Position numbers and translations under genes: made by a program. Of a DNA stretch of 14,099 nt, positions 1 through 6,814 are shown piece by piece. The stretch comes from JBBRLG01 sp038231495 (GTDB lineage: Bacteria > Planctomycetota > Planctomycetia > Gemmatales > Gemmataceae). Numbering within the stretch: position 1 is the stretch's first letter; every line of letters begins with the position of its first letter. The DNA is taken from contig JBBRLG010000129.1 of NCBI GenBank assembly GCA_038231495.1, positions 1 through 14,099 of the forward strand, given 5' to 3'. The notes under the pieces were generated by a model. That model saw only the letters and a list, made by a program, of their open reading frames with translations, was not told the DNA's origin and searched no databases.

Positions 1-258
1 ATCGTTGAAGACGGAGCTTTTGGGGACCACGTCCTCGAGCAGGGTCCGCAGCGCGGGGATGTCCCACTGGCCGTTGCCCAACTCGTAGATAAGGCGGTTC
101 TCGGTTTCTTCGGAAGTGACGTGAAAGGTCTGGTAGAAAGCGCGGTTGGCGGACCGCACGCGCAAGGTGGTGTCGAGGATCAACAGGGACTCGCGCACCG
201 TGTCGACGATGTTCAAGGCGTAGTTCTGAATATCCTCGACCAGTGGATCTCGCGTCAT
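1..258 (-). CDS. PAS-domain signalling protein, N-terminal part (cut by window edge)
   Basis: Only the first 86 codons are in the window; the frame is open to base 1, so the protein continues beyond it. The ATG is at 258-256. The visible part reads as a PAS sensor domain. An N-terminal helix (DIQNYALNIVDTVRESLLIL) leads into the PAS core, with LDTTLRVRSANRAFY at about residues 28-42, then RLIYELGNGQWDIPALR at about 56-72. The GNGQWDIPALR stretch is characteristic of PAS domains in planctomycete and proteobacterial sensor histidine kinases and CheB/CheR-type fusion proteins, so the missing part is probably a kinase or methyltransferase output module (inference). No signal peptide or membrane segment is visible, which fits a cytoplasmic sensor. 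It lies 53 bases downstream of the MoxR gene on the same strand and may be co-transcribed with it; the gap holds one 17-base palindromic element. The domain call is fairly sure; the output function is unknown. Confidence 0.8.
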   Translation of the reverse strand, partial: MTRDPLVEDIQNYALNIVDTVRESLLILDTTLRVRSANRAFYQTFHVTSEETENRLIYELGNGQWDIPALRTLLEDVVPKSSVFND

Positions 259-293
259 CGATGCGCTCCGCCAGTACGTTTCGGGGCTCCTCC

Positions 294-310
294 GCAAAGC
301 CGCAAGCGGC
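294..310 (-). repeat. 17-base palindromic element, copy 1 (after the MoxR stop codon)
   Basis: The plus strand reads GCAAAGCCGCAAGCGGC. Transcribed from the minus strand, it gives GCCG-CUUG-CGGC followed by UUUGC: a 4-bp GC stem with a CUUG tetraloop. It begins one base after the MoxR stop codon (312-314). It could act as a weak terminator or an mRNA 3'-end stabiliser, but there is no long U tract. Exact copies occur at 5649-5665 and 12736-12752. Confidence 0.75.
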
Positions 311-311
311 G

Positions 312-1301
312 TCAGGGCACCTTCAGTGTATCGAAGATGCGCTGGATCAGGATTTCCGAGGTGATGTCCTCGGCCTCCGCCTCGTAGGTGACGCTCAGGC
401 GGTGGCGCAGCACGTCGTAGCCGATGGACTTGACGTCCTGCGGCGTGACGTAACCGCGCTTGTCGAGGAACGCCTGCCCCTTGGCCGCGCGCGTCAGGAA
501 GATCGTCGCCCGCGGGCTGGCCCCGTATTGGACGTACGGCGCGATGTCCAGGCCGTACTCCGCCGGCGTGCGCGTGGCGTGGATCACGTCCACGATGTAG
601 CGCTTGATCTTGTCGTCCATGTAAATGCGGTCGATGGCCCGCCGCAACTCGAACAGGTCCGCCGGGTTCAACACCGCCTCGACGTGCAGGTCCGGGTCCA
701 CCGCCGCCATGCGGTTGAGGATCAGAAACTCCTCGTCCTTGGTCGGGTAAGTCAGCTTCACCTTGAGCATGAAGCGGTCCACTTGCGCTTCCGGTAACGG
801 ATACGTCCCCTCCTGTTCGATGGGGTTTTGCGTCGCCAGAACGAGGAACGGCTGTTCGAGCGGATAACTCTGGTCGCCGATGGTTACCTGCCTTTCCTGC
901 ATCGCTTCGAGCAGCGCGCTTTGCACCTTGGCGGGTGCGCGGTTAATCTCGTCCGCCAGCACCAGGTTTGCGAAGACTGGCCCTTTCTTGATGCTAAATT
1001 CGCCACTGCGCGGGTTGTAGATTTGCGTGCCGATCACGTCGGCGGGCAACAGGTCGGGCGTGAATTGGATGCGACGAAAGCTCAACCGCAAGCACTGACT
1101 CAGCGTTCGTACCGCCAGGGTTTTCGCCAGGCCGGGAACGCCTTCCAACAAGATGTGGCCGCCGGTGAGCATACCGACGAGCAAGCGGTCGATCAGCACG
1201 CGCTGGCCGACGATGACCTTTTCGATTTCGTGGTAAAGCGGGTCGAGCCGGTCGCGCAAGCCGCCGACGAGTTGGTTGACCTCTGGCACGTTGTCGGTCA
1301 T
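312..1301 (-). CDS. MoxR-family AAA+ ATPase
   Basis: This 329-residue protein has the normal length and layout of MoxR ATPases, which remodel or activate partner proteins such as metalloenzymes and von Willebrand factor A (VWA) domain proteins. The Walker A motif GVPGLAKT is at about residues 54-61 and Walker B LVLADE at about 113-118. The MoxR signature ATQNPIEQEGTYPLPEAQVD starts at about 156, and the sensor-2-like GASPRAT lies in the C-terminal lid. The ATG at 1301 was chosen because the protein then begins MTDNVPEVNQL, as MoxR proteins usually do. An in-frame GTG at 1337 would add 12 residues of low plausibility. A GGCGGGGCG stretch is the only weak ribosome site. MoxR genes usually precede DUF58 and VWA genes; here a PAS sensor gene follows instead, so the substrate is unknown. 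The family is certain; the role is not. Confidence 0.95.
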   Translation of the reverse strand: MTDNVPEVNQLVGGLRDRLDPLYHEIEKVIVGQRVLIDRLLVGMLTGGHILLEGVPGLAKTLAVRTLSQCLRLSFRRIQFTPDLLPADVIGTQIYNPRSGEFSIKKGPVFANLVLADEINRAPAKVQSALLEAMQERQVTIGDQSYPLEQPFLVLATQNPIEQEGTYPLPEAQVDRFMLKVKLTYPTKDEEFLILNRMAAVDPDLHVEAVLNPADLFELRRAIDRIYMDDKIKRYIVDVIHATRTPAEYGLDIAPYVQYGASPRATIFLTRAAKGQAFLDKRGYVTPQDVKSIGYDVLRHRLSVTYEAEAEDITSEILIQRIFDTLKVP

Positions 1302-1364
1302 CGCACGCCCCGCCGCAGAAGGATAACCACGAAACACACGAAAAATAGGTCGTAATACGAGATT

Positions 1365-1464
1365 ACTCCCCCCCTTGCGAAGGGGGGCGGGGGGGTTATG
1401 ATCGGTGGAGTTAGTCAGTCATGGCGTCTCACCCCCCCTACCCCCCCTTCGCAAGGGGGGGAGT
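1365..1464. repeat. Long G/C-rich inverted repeat between the DUF1501 gene and moxR
   Basis: The arms 1365-1395 and 1432-1464 are inverted copies, with a 36-base spacer. Each arm reads outward-in as ACT, C7, TTGCGAA, a G6-G7 run, a one- or two-base break (C in the left arm, TA in the right), then G7. The two arms differ only at that break. Each arm is also a hairpin by itself (C-run/TT, GCG loop, AA/G-run). The element lies 26 bases beyond the DUF1501 stop and could end that transcript. It lacks a U tract and has the build of a dispersed palindromic or MITE-like repeat. The minus strand carries G7-TA-G7, which could form a G-quadruplex. Confidence 0.8.
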
Positions 1465-1490
1465 GAACGATTCCTTCCGTGGTTTCTCTC

Positions 1491-2927
1491 TTACGCCAAG
1501 ATGCCCGTCACCACGTCGCCGGACACGTCGGTCAATCGGAACTGGCGTCCCTGGTACGGAAACGTCAGCTTCTCGTGGTCGATGCCGAGTAGCCGCAGGA
1601 TCGTCGCGTGCAGGTCGTGGACGTGGACCACGTTGTCCACCGCGTTGTAGCCGAACTCGTCGGTCGCACCGTAGGTGGTGCCGGCCTTGACGCCGCCGCC
1701 GGCCAGCCACATCGAGAAGCCCTTGATGTGGTGGTCGCGGCCGTTGCCCTGCGCCATCGGCGTCCGCCCGAATTCGCCGCCCCAGATGATGAGCGTGTCT
1801 TCCAGCATTCCCCGCTGTTTCAGGTCCTTGATGAGCGCGGACGTGCCCTGATCGACTTCCTTAGCGACCACCTGGATGTCGTTCTTGATGCCGCCGTGGT
1901 GGTCCCAATCGCGGTGGTATAGCTGGATGAAACGCACGCCGCTCTCGGCCAGCCGCCGGGCGAGGAGGCAGTTCGCCGCGAACGAGCCGTCGCCGCCCTT
2001 GGTGCCGTACAGATCGAAGGTGTCTTTCGTCTCGCGTGTCAAATCCATGAGGTTCGGGACGCTCGTCTGCATCTTGAACGCCATCTCGTACTGGGCGATG
2101 CGCGTCGCGATCTCCGGGTCGTCCACGGAATCGTTCAAACGATTAAGCGCCTGGGCCGCGTCCACCACGTCGCGCTGGCGGCCGCCGGTGACGCCGCCGG
2201 GATTGCCGACGTACAACACCGGGTCGCCTTTGGAGCGGAACTCGACGCCCTGGAAACTGCTCGGTAGAAAGCCACTGTGCCACTGCCGCGCGGCGATCGG
2301 TTGCGACTGGCCGCTCTTGCCCGTCGAGGTCAGGACGACGAAGCCGGGCAGGTTGTCGCAGTCGCTGCCGAGGCCGTACCACGCCCACGAACCCATGCTC
2401 GGCCGGCCGGAGATGGTCGAGCCGGTGTTCATGAACGTGTGGGCCGGGTCGTGGTTGATCGCCTCGGTGTGCAGCGAGCGGACGATGCAAAGGTCGTCGG
2501 CGACTTCGCTGATGTGGGGGAAGATCGCCGAGATTTCCTGGCCCGACTTGCCGCACTTTTTGAAGGGGTGTTGCGGCGCGAAGCAGGTCAGCTTGGCCCC
2601 TTGAAGCTGGGCGATCGGCTGGCCCTTGGTGATCGACTCCGGCATCGGCTGGCCGTTCATCTCGGCGAGCTTTGGTTTGTAATCGAACGTTTCCAGGTGC
2701 GACGGCCCGCCGGCCATGTAGAGGTAGATGACCCGCTTGATCTTCGGCTTGAAGTGCGTCGGGTTGACGACGCCGCGGTAGAGCAGCGCGGCTGATTTCG
2801 CCGGGGATTCGTCGGCGAAGAGGCGCGGGTTGAGCAGTGACGCCAGCGCGACGCTGCCGATGCCGGTGGCGGCGCGACCCAGGAAGGCGCGGCGGGTGAG
2901 GTTGAGTTTGTATTGGTCGAAGTTCAT
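1491..2927 (-). CDS. DUF1501 protein with Tat signal
   Basis: This 478-residue protein belongs to the DUF1501 family, whose fold resembles sulfatases and alkaline phosphatases; no reaction is established for it. A twin-arginine export signal opens the protein (LTRRAFLGRAATG at residues 10-22, then a hydrophobic stretch to about 32), so it is probably exported folded. Family landmarks are YMAGGPSHLETFDYKP (70-85), NHDPAHTFMNTGSTISGRPS (158-177), HHGG (343-346), GGEFGRTP (383-390) and GRDHH (396-400), plus the C-terminal HDLHATILRLLGID (437-450). The aspartates and histidines in these motifs are the likely metal ligands, by analogy. The ATG at 2927 was chosen over an upstream in-frame start at 2975 because it has AAGGATAA about 8 bases upstream and puts the Tat motif at the N-terminus. 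It follows the DUF1549/DUF1553 gene by 63 bases, a standard planctomycete pairing whose members probably act together outside the cytoplasm. Confidence 0.95.
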   Translation of the reverse strand: MNFDQYKLNLTRRAFLGRAATGIGSVALASLLNPRLFADESPAKSAALLYRGVVNPTHFKPKIKRVIYLYMAGGPSHLETFDYKPKLAEMNGQPMPESITKGQPIAQLQGAKLTCFAPQHPFKKCGKSGQEISAIFPHISEVADDLCIVRSLHTEAINHDPAHTFMNTGSTISGRPSMGSWAWYGLGSDCDNLPGFVVLTSTGKSGQSQPIAARQWHSGFLPSSFQGVEFRSKGDPVLYVGNPGGVTGGRQRDVVDAAQALNRLNDSVDDPEIATRIAQYEMAFKMQTSVPNLMDLTRETKDTFDLYGTKGGDGSFAANCLLARRLAESGVRFIQLYHRDWDHHGGIKNDIQVVAKEVDQGTSALIKDLKQRGMLEDTLIIWGGEFGRTPMAQGNGRDHHIKGFSMWLAGGGVKAGTTYGATDEFGYNAVDNVVHVHDLHATILRLLGIDHEKLTFPYQGRQFRLTDVSGDVVTGILA

Positions 2928-2944
2928 CGGAATTATCCTTATCT

Positions 2945-2988
2945 GCCGCTTGAGGCGTTGCGGTTCAGCCCGCAACGCCGCAAGCGGC
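2945..2988 (-). repeat. Strong intergenic hairpin made of two inverted palindromic elements
   Basis: Arms of 19 bases (2945-2963 and 2970-2988) pair with a single mismatch around a 6-base loop. Each arm holds a degenerate copy of the 17-base element seen elsewhere in the window: the right copy (2972-2988) differs at one base and the left copy (2945-2961) at two. The hairpin starts two bases after the stop codon of the cytochrome-type gene and ends 17 bases before the DUF1501 start codon. It is not followed by a U tract. A processing or stability element that sets the ratio of the two proteins is as likely as a terminator (inference). Confidence 0.8.
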
Positions 2989-2990
2989 GG

Positions 2991-5564
2991 TCAGTTCCGG
3001 GTGATCGTCTCGTGCAGGTTCAGGATGACGCGCGCGACAGAAGTCCAAGCCGCCAGTTCGGCCCCGTCGATGTCCTTGGGGACTGGCGCTTGCCCGGCAG
3101 CGATCATCTTTTGCGCCGCGTCCTTGTCCTTCGTGTACTCGGCCAGGTGTTTTTCGTAGAGCGCGAGCAGCACGGTTCGTTCGTCGGGCTTCACATTGCG
3201 CGACAACGCCCGCTTGTACGCCCAACCGATGCGGTCGGTCGGGCTAGTGCCGCCGTCGCGGACGATACGCTCGGCGAAGACGCGGGCCGCCTCGACGTAA
3301 ATGGGATCGTTGAGCAGGACCAACGCCTGCAACGGCGTGCTGGAGCGCGGCCGGTCCACGGTACACTCTTCGCGCGACGGGGCGTCGAAAGCCGCGAAAC
3401 TTGGGTGCAAAAACGTCCGACACCAGTAGGTATACAGGCCGCGGCGGTACTGGTTTTCGCCCTTGTCGCTGACCCAGTCGCGCGTCGGGAAGTTCAAATA
3501 CGACCAGTAGCCGGCGGGTTGATACGGCTTGACGCTCGGCCCGCCGATTTTCGGAGTTAAAAGACCGCTGACGGCCAGAGCGTTGTCGCGCACCATCTCG
3601 GCATCCAGACGGTAGCGGTTTTGCCGGGCCAGCCAGACGTTGTGCGGGTCGCGCTCGAACACCTCCTTGCCCGCCGTGGACGACTGCCGGTAGGTGTTCG
3701 ACATCGCCATGAGCTTTAAGAGGTGCTTCACGTCCCAGCCGCTTTCAATGAACTCGACCGCCAAGAAGTCGAGCAGTTCGGGGTGGCTCGGCAACGTGCC
3801 CTGGGTGCCGAAATCGTCGAGCGATTTGACGAGACCCTGGCTGAACATGACCTTCCAGAGGCGGTTGACGAAGACGCGAGCCGTCAGCGGGTTGTCGCGC
3901 GCCACCAGCCAGTTGGCCAGGTCGAGGCGCGTCGGCCGGCGGTCTTTCAGGTCGAGCCTCGGCAAGAAAGCCGGGACCGTCGGCGCCATGACATCGCCGC
4001 TGTCGTCCTGCCAGTTGCCGCGCGGCAACTGGCGTATCGTACGCGGCGCCACCGGCGTGGAGATCAGCGTCGTCGGGATCTTTTGCACCAGCTCCTTGCG
4101 GTCGGCTTCTCGTCTGGCAAGTTGGGCGCGGGCCGTGTCCAACAGCGGTGTGATGGTGCGGAAGTACGCCGCAAGTGCCTGTTGCTGCGGGGGCGTGCGC
4201 TTCTCCGGTTCAACGCCCAGAGCACCCGTCACGTTAGGCGGCAAAGGTTTGTTCGGCAGTGCCGGGTTGGAGCCTTTCGTCTCGACCTTCTCCGGCTTGA
4301 TCGCCGTCCCCGCCTTCTTCTCTGCAAGTTCTGCCTTTGCCGTTTTCTCCCACTCCGCCTGGGCGGCGTCGATCTGCGGTGACGGCAATTCATAAGCGGT
4401 CCGCGCCAGATGGAGCGCGTCGTCGAGTTTTTGTAGCTCGGCTTCCTGCTCCGGCGCGGGGAATGGCGTCTGTTCCTGCCGCCCAACCGCGGTCTCCTTC
4501 AGGTCCGCGAAGAACGCCTCGAAGCTGTAGAAATCTTTGTTAGTGAACGGGTCGAACTTATGGCTATGGCACTCGGCGCAACCCAACGTCGAGGCGAGCC
4601 AGACGGTCGAGGCGTTGCGCACCCGGTCGGCGGCGTACTTGGCCAGGTACTCCTTCGCCTGGGCACCACCTTCTTCCGTGGTTTGCAACAGTCGGTTGTA
4701 ACCCGACGCGACTTTCTGCGCGCGCGTTGGGTTGGACAGCAGATCGCCGGCAAGTTGCTCGATCGTAAACTGGTCGAACCGCTTGTTTTTATTGAAGGCG
4801 TCGATCACATAGTCGCGGTAGAGATAAACGTCGCGGTGGTTGTCGCTGTGATAGCCGGCGGTGTCGGCGTAGCGCACCAGGTCGAGCCAGTATTCGGCCA
4901 TGCGCTCGCCGTAATTCGGCGAAGCGAGGAGTCGGTTAACCAGCTGTTCGTAGGCGTCGGGATTCTGATCCTTGACGAAAGCGTCCACGTCTTCCGGCCT
5001 GGGTGGTAAGCCGGTCAGGTCGAAGCTAAGCCGGCGAATTAGCGTGATGCGGTCGGCCTCGGTTGCGGGGTGATAGCCTTGCTTCTCATGGCCCGCGGCA
5101 ACAAAGGCATCGACGGCGTTCCTCACCCACGCCTTGTTTTTGCCTACCGGCAGCGCAGGCCGGGTCGGTTTGACGTAGGCCCAGTGCAGGTCGAACTTGG
5201 CGCCCTGGTCGATCCAGCGGCGGAACAGGTCGATCTGCTGGGGCGTCAACGGCTCGGCCTTGGCGCTGGGCGGCGGCATGACCTTGTCGATGTCGTCGGT
5301 CAGGAGGCGCTTGACGAGGAGACTGCCCGCCGCGTCATGCGGCTTGATGGCTTTCTTGAGCGCGTCCTCCTTCACGTCGAGGCGAAACTTACCTTTGCGC
5401 CGGCCCTCGTCCGGGCCGTGACAGGCGTAGCACCTGGCGGCAAGGAGCGGCTTGATCTCACGGGTAAAGTCTACCGGCTCGGCCGCCGCGGTGGGCCGCC
5501 CCGTAATACCGAGTATGCAGAGGGCAAAAGGCACTAAAGCCGTCGCGAGCATCGTGCGGAGCAT
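2991..5564 (-). CDS. Secreted PSCyt1-DUF1549-DUF1553 cytochrome-type protein
   Basis: This 857-residue protein has the three-part planctomycete layout. An N-terminal PSCyt1 domain carries the haem-binding motif CYACH (residues 45-49). DUF1549/PSCyt2 follows, with DLTGLPPRPEDVDAF at about 182 and YWLDLVRYADTAGY at about 225. DUF1553/PSD1 fills the C-terminal half, with DLANWLVARDNPLTARVFVN and NRYRLDAEMVRDNALAVSG. A second CxxCH (CAECHSHKFDP, from 329) lies in DUF1549. The middle (about 380-510) is charged, rich in A, K and E, and probably a helical linker. A signal peptide (MLRTMLATALVPFALCILG) predicts export. Starts at 5564 and 5573 are both possible; 5564 is preferred because AAGAGA then sits 9 bases upstream. 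The roles proposed for these proteins (oxidation or breakdown of complex substrates) are unproven. It heads the operon with DUF1501. Confidence 0.93.
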   Translation of the reverse strand: MLRTMLATALVPFALCILGITGRPTAAAEPVDFTREIKPLLAARCYACHGPDEGRRKGKFRLDVKEDALKKAIKPHDAAGSLLVKRLLTDDIDKVMPPPSAKAEPLTPQQIDLFRRWIDQGAKFDLHWAYVKPTRPALPVGKNKAWVRNAVDAFVAAGHEKQGYHPATEADRITLIRRLSFDLTGLPPRPEDVDAFVKDQNPDAYEQLVNRLLASPNYGERMAEYWLDLVRYADTAGYHSDNHRDVYLYRDYVIDAFNKNKRFDQFTIEQLAGDLLSNPTRAQKVASGYNRLLQTTEEGGAQAKEYLAKYAADRVRNASTVWLASTLGCAECHSHKFDPFTNKDFYSFEAFFADLKETAVGRQEQTPFPAPEQEAELQKLDDALHLARTAYELPSPQIDAAQAEWEKTAKAELAEKKAGTAIKPEKVETKGSNPALPNKPLPPNVTGALGVEPEKRTPPQQQALAAYFRTITPLLDTARAQLARREADRKELVQKIPTTLISTPVAPRTIRQLPRGNWQDDSGDVMAPTVPAFLPRLDLKDRRPTRLDLANWLVARDNPLTARVFVNRLWKVMFSQGLVKSLDDFGTQGTLPSHPELLDFLAVEFIESGWDVKHLLKLMAMSNTYRQSSTAGKEVFERDPHNVWLARQNRYRLDAEMVRDNALAVSGLLTPKIGGPSVKPYQPAGYWSYLNFPTRDWVSDKGENQYRRGLYTYWCRTFLHPSFAAFDAPSREECTVDRPRSSTPLQALVLLNDPIYVEAARVFAERIVRDGGTSPTDRIGWAYKRALSRNVKPDERTVLLALYEKHLAEYTKDKDAAQKMIAAGQAPVPKDIDGAELAAWTSVARVILNLHETITRN

Positions 5565-5573
5565 GGTTGGCAT

Positions 5574-5709
5574 TCTCTTAGGCGGCTGGTTCCGGGGCGG
5601 GATGCAATTCATTTTAGATGATGCGGAGAGGGTTGCAAGGAGGTTGCCGCCGCTTGCGGCTTTGCGTTTTGGTACAATCGCCTGGAGCCACACGTGGGGA
5701 GGATTTGTC
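5574..5709. promoter_or_regulatory. Divergent intergenic region between the cytochrome-type gene and the DUF4058 gene
   Basis: These 136 bases separate two divergently read genes and so must hold promoters for both. A TACAAT at 5673-5678 could be a -10 box for the plus-strand gene, but no convincing -35 lies at normal spacing. GGGGAGGA at 5697-5704 is the ribosome site of the DUF4058 gene. A 17-base palindromic element sits at 5649-5665. No operator-like repeat beyond that palindrome was seen. Confidence 0.45.
5649..5665 (+). repeat. 17-base palindromic element, copy in the divergent promoter region
   Basis: GCCGCTTGCGGCTTTGC on the plus strand is the exact reverse complement of the copies at 294 and 12736. 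It is the only copy not placed after a stop codon. It lies 44 bases upstream of the DUF4058 start and just upstream of a possible -10 box. Confidence 0.75.
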
Positions 5710-6429
5710 ATGCCGTTACTCGATCACTATCATGCACCGCTAATCCAAGATCGTCACTGGGAATCGTTTCATGCATTCTGGGCCACGTGCATTGCCGACG
5801 CCTTAAACCGCATCCTGCCGCGACGCTATTTCGCGGAGGTTCAAGTTCACCTCGGCAGTCGCATCGAGGCGGACGTAGCGGAATTTGAAGTGACTTCCGT
5901 CGCCGAGCCGGTCAATGGCGAAGCCGGCGGCGTTGCGGTGCAAACGTGGATAGTGCCCGTTGCTACGATGGCAATGCCCGCCGTCTTCCCGGACGACATC
6001 GAAGTCCATGTGCGGGACGAGCAAGACTTCGCACGCCTCCTGGCCATCGTCGAGTTAGTCTCGCCCGGCAACAAGGACCGCGACGAAGCCCGACGCGCGT
6101 TCGCGGCCAAGTGTTCGACGTACCTCCAACACGGCGTCGGGCTAATCGTCGTGGACATTGTGACCAGCCGCCACGCGAACTTGCACAACGAACTGATTCA
6201 CGTTCTCGGCCAGCAAGGGCCGTTCCTTCTACCCGATGACGTGTCGTTGTACGCCGTGGCCTACCGCCCCGCCCGTCACGGCGAGGTCAGCCAAATCGAG
6301 ATGTGGCCCGTGACGTTGACCGTCGGCGGCACCCTGCCGCTGTTGCCGCTGGCGCTGCGCGGGACGGGCTTCGTGCCGCTGGACCTGGAAGTCACCTACA
6401 GCGATGCACGCCAGCGATCCCGCTTGTAA
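5710..6429 (+). CDS. DUF4058 family protein
   Basis: This 239-residue protein matches DUF4058, a family common in cyanobacteria and planctomycetes with no established function. It opens MPLLDHYHAP then HWESFHAFW (17-25), followed by ALNRILPRRYFAEVQVHLGS (31-50). The conserved core is VELVSPGNKDR (114-124), then KCSTYLQHGVGLIVVDIVTS. E115, the SPxNK run and D149 in VVDI resemble the E-x-x-SP-x-x-(K/R) and VVD motifs of Uma2/DUF820 proteins in the PD-(D/E)XK nuclease group; that link is my inference from appearance. No signal peptide or membrane segment is evident. The ATG at 5710 was chosen over a longer open frame because GGGGAGGA lies 6 bases upstream and the family N-terminus then matches. 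The TacA-like gene follows 103 bases later on the same strand. Family call is good; function unknown. Confidence 0.85.
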   Translation: MPLLDHYHAPLIQDRHWESFHAFWATCIADALNRILPRRYFAEVQVHLGSRIEADVAEFEVTSVAEPVNGEAGGVAVQTWIVPVATMAMPAVFPDDIEVHVRDEQDFARLLAIVELVSPGNKDRDEARRAFAAKCSTYLQHGVGLIVVDIVTSRHANLHNELIHVLGQQGPFLLPDDVSLYAVAYRPARHGEVSQIEMWPVTLTVGGTLPLLPLALRGTGFVPLDLEVTYSDARQRSRL

Positions 6430-6532
6430 GGCTAACCCTTTGAACGCCCAGACGATCAGGTATGGCAATCTGCTGTACACTATGCTACGATCGTTGTGTG
6501 GCAATTCGACGTACACGTTAACCGAGGAGACA
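6430..6532 (+). promoter_or_regulatory. Leader of the toxin-antitoxin operon
   Basis: This 103-base gap ahead of the antitoxin is the expected site of the operon promoter and of the operator bound by the antitoxin, since TA operons of this type are usually autorepressed. AT-richer stretches occur around 6461-6491 (TATGGCAAT, TACACTATGC, TACGAT), but no clear -35/-10 pair or convincing inverted operator could be fixed by eye. GAGGAGA just before 6533 is the ribosome site. Confidence 0.4.
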
Positions 6533-6814
6533 ATGACCGCCAATGTACAGAACGACGCCCGCCTGAATTTCCGCTTGCCGGCTGAACTGAAAGCGGTCAT
6601 CGAAGAAGCGGCGGCAGCACTCGGACAGTCTGTCAGTGACTTCGCCGTTTCAACCTTGGTACAGACTGCCCGGACAGTCATCCATCAGCGCAGCGTAACC
6701 GAACTGACGAACCGGGATCGCGACCGGTTTCTCGCGCTGTTGGACGACACGGACGCCAAACCCAACAAAGCCCTTGTGAATGCCGCCAAGAGGTACAAAA
6801 AACACTTTGGCTGA
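6533..6814 (+). CDS. TacA-like antitoxin (DUF1778, ribbon-helix-helix)
   Basis: This 93-residue protein has the DUF1778 layout. An N-terminal ribbon-helix-helix DNA-binding part (DARLNFRLPAELKAVIEEAA at 8-27, then GQSVSDFAVSTLVQTAR at 31-47) is followed by a C-terminal arm (DRDRFLALLDD at 62-72, ALVNAAKRYKKHFG at 80-93). In known TacA proteins the arm covers the toxin's active site while the N-terminus represses the operon. The ATG at 6533 is set by GAGGAGA five bases upstream; the open frame extends further but without family similarity. The C-terminal end overlaps the start of the GNAT toxin gene, so the two are probably translationally coupled. The pairing with a GNAT makes the assignment firm. 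Symbol left blank because orthology to Salmonella tacA is not shown. Confidence 0.92.
   Translation: MTANVQNDARLNFRLPAELKAVIEEAAAALGQSVSDFAVSTLVQTARTVIHQRSVTELTNRDRDRFLALLDDTDAKPNKALVNAAKRYKKHFG

Noticed and set aside
1365..1464. Possible CRISPR-like repeats
   Set aside because: There are only two copies, inverted rather than direct, with one spacer and no cas genes.
1876..2795. Overlapping plus-strand open frames of 242 and 172 codons opposite the DUF1501 gene
   Set aside because: DUF1501 is clearly coded on the minus strand; the frames show no domain and no ribosome site.
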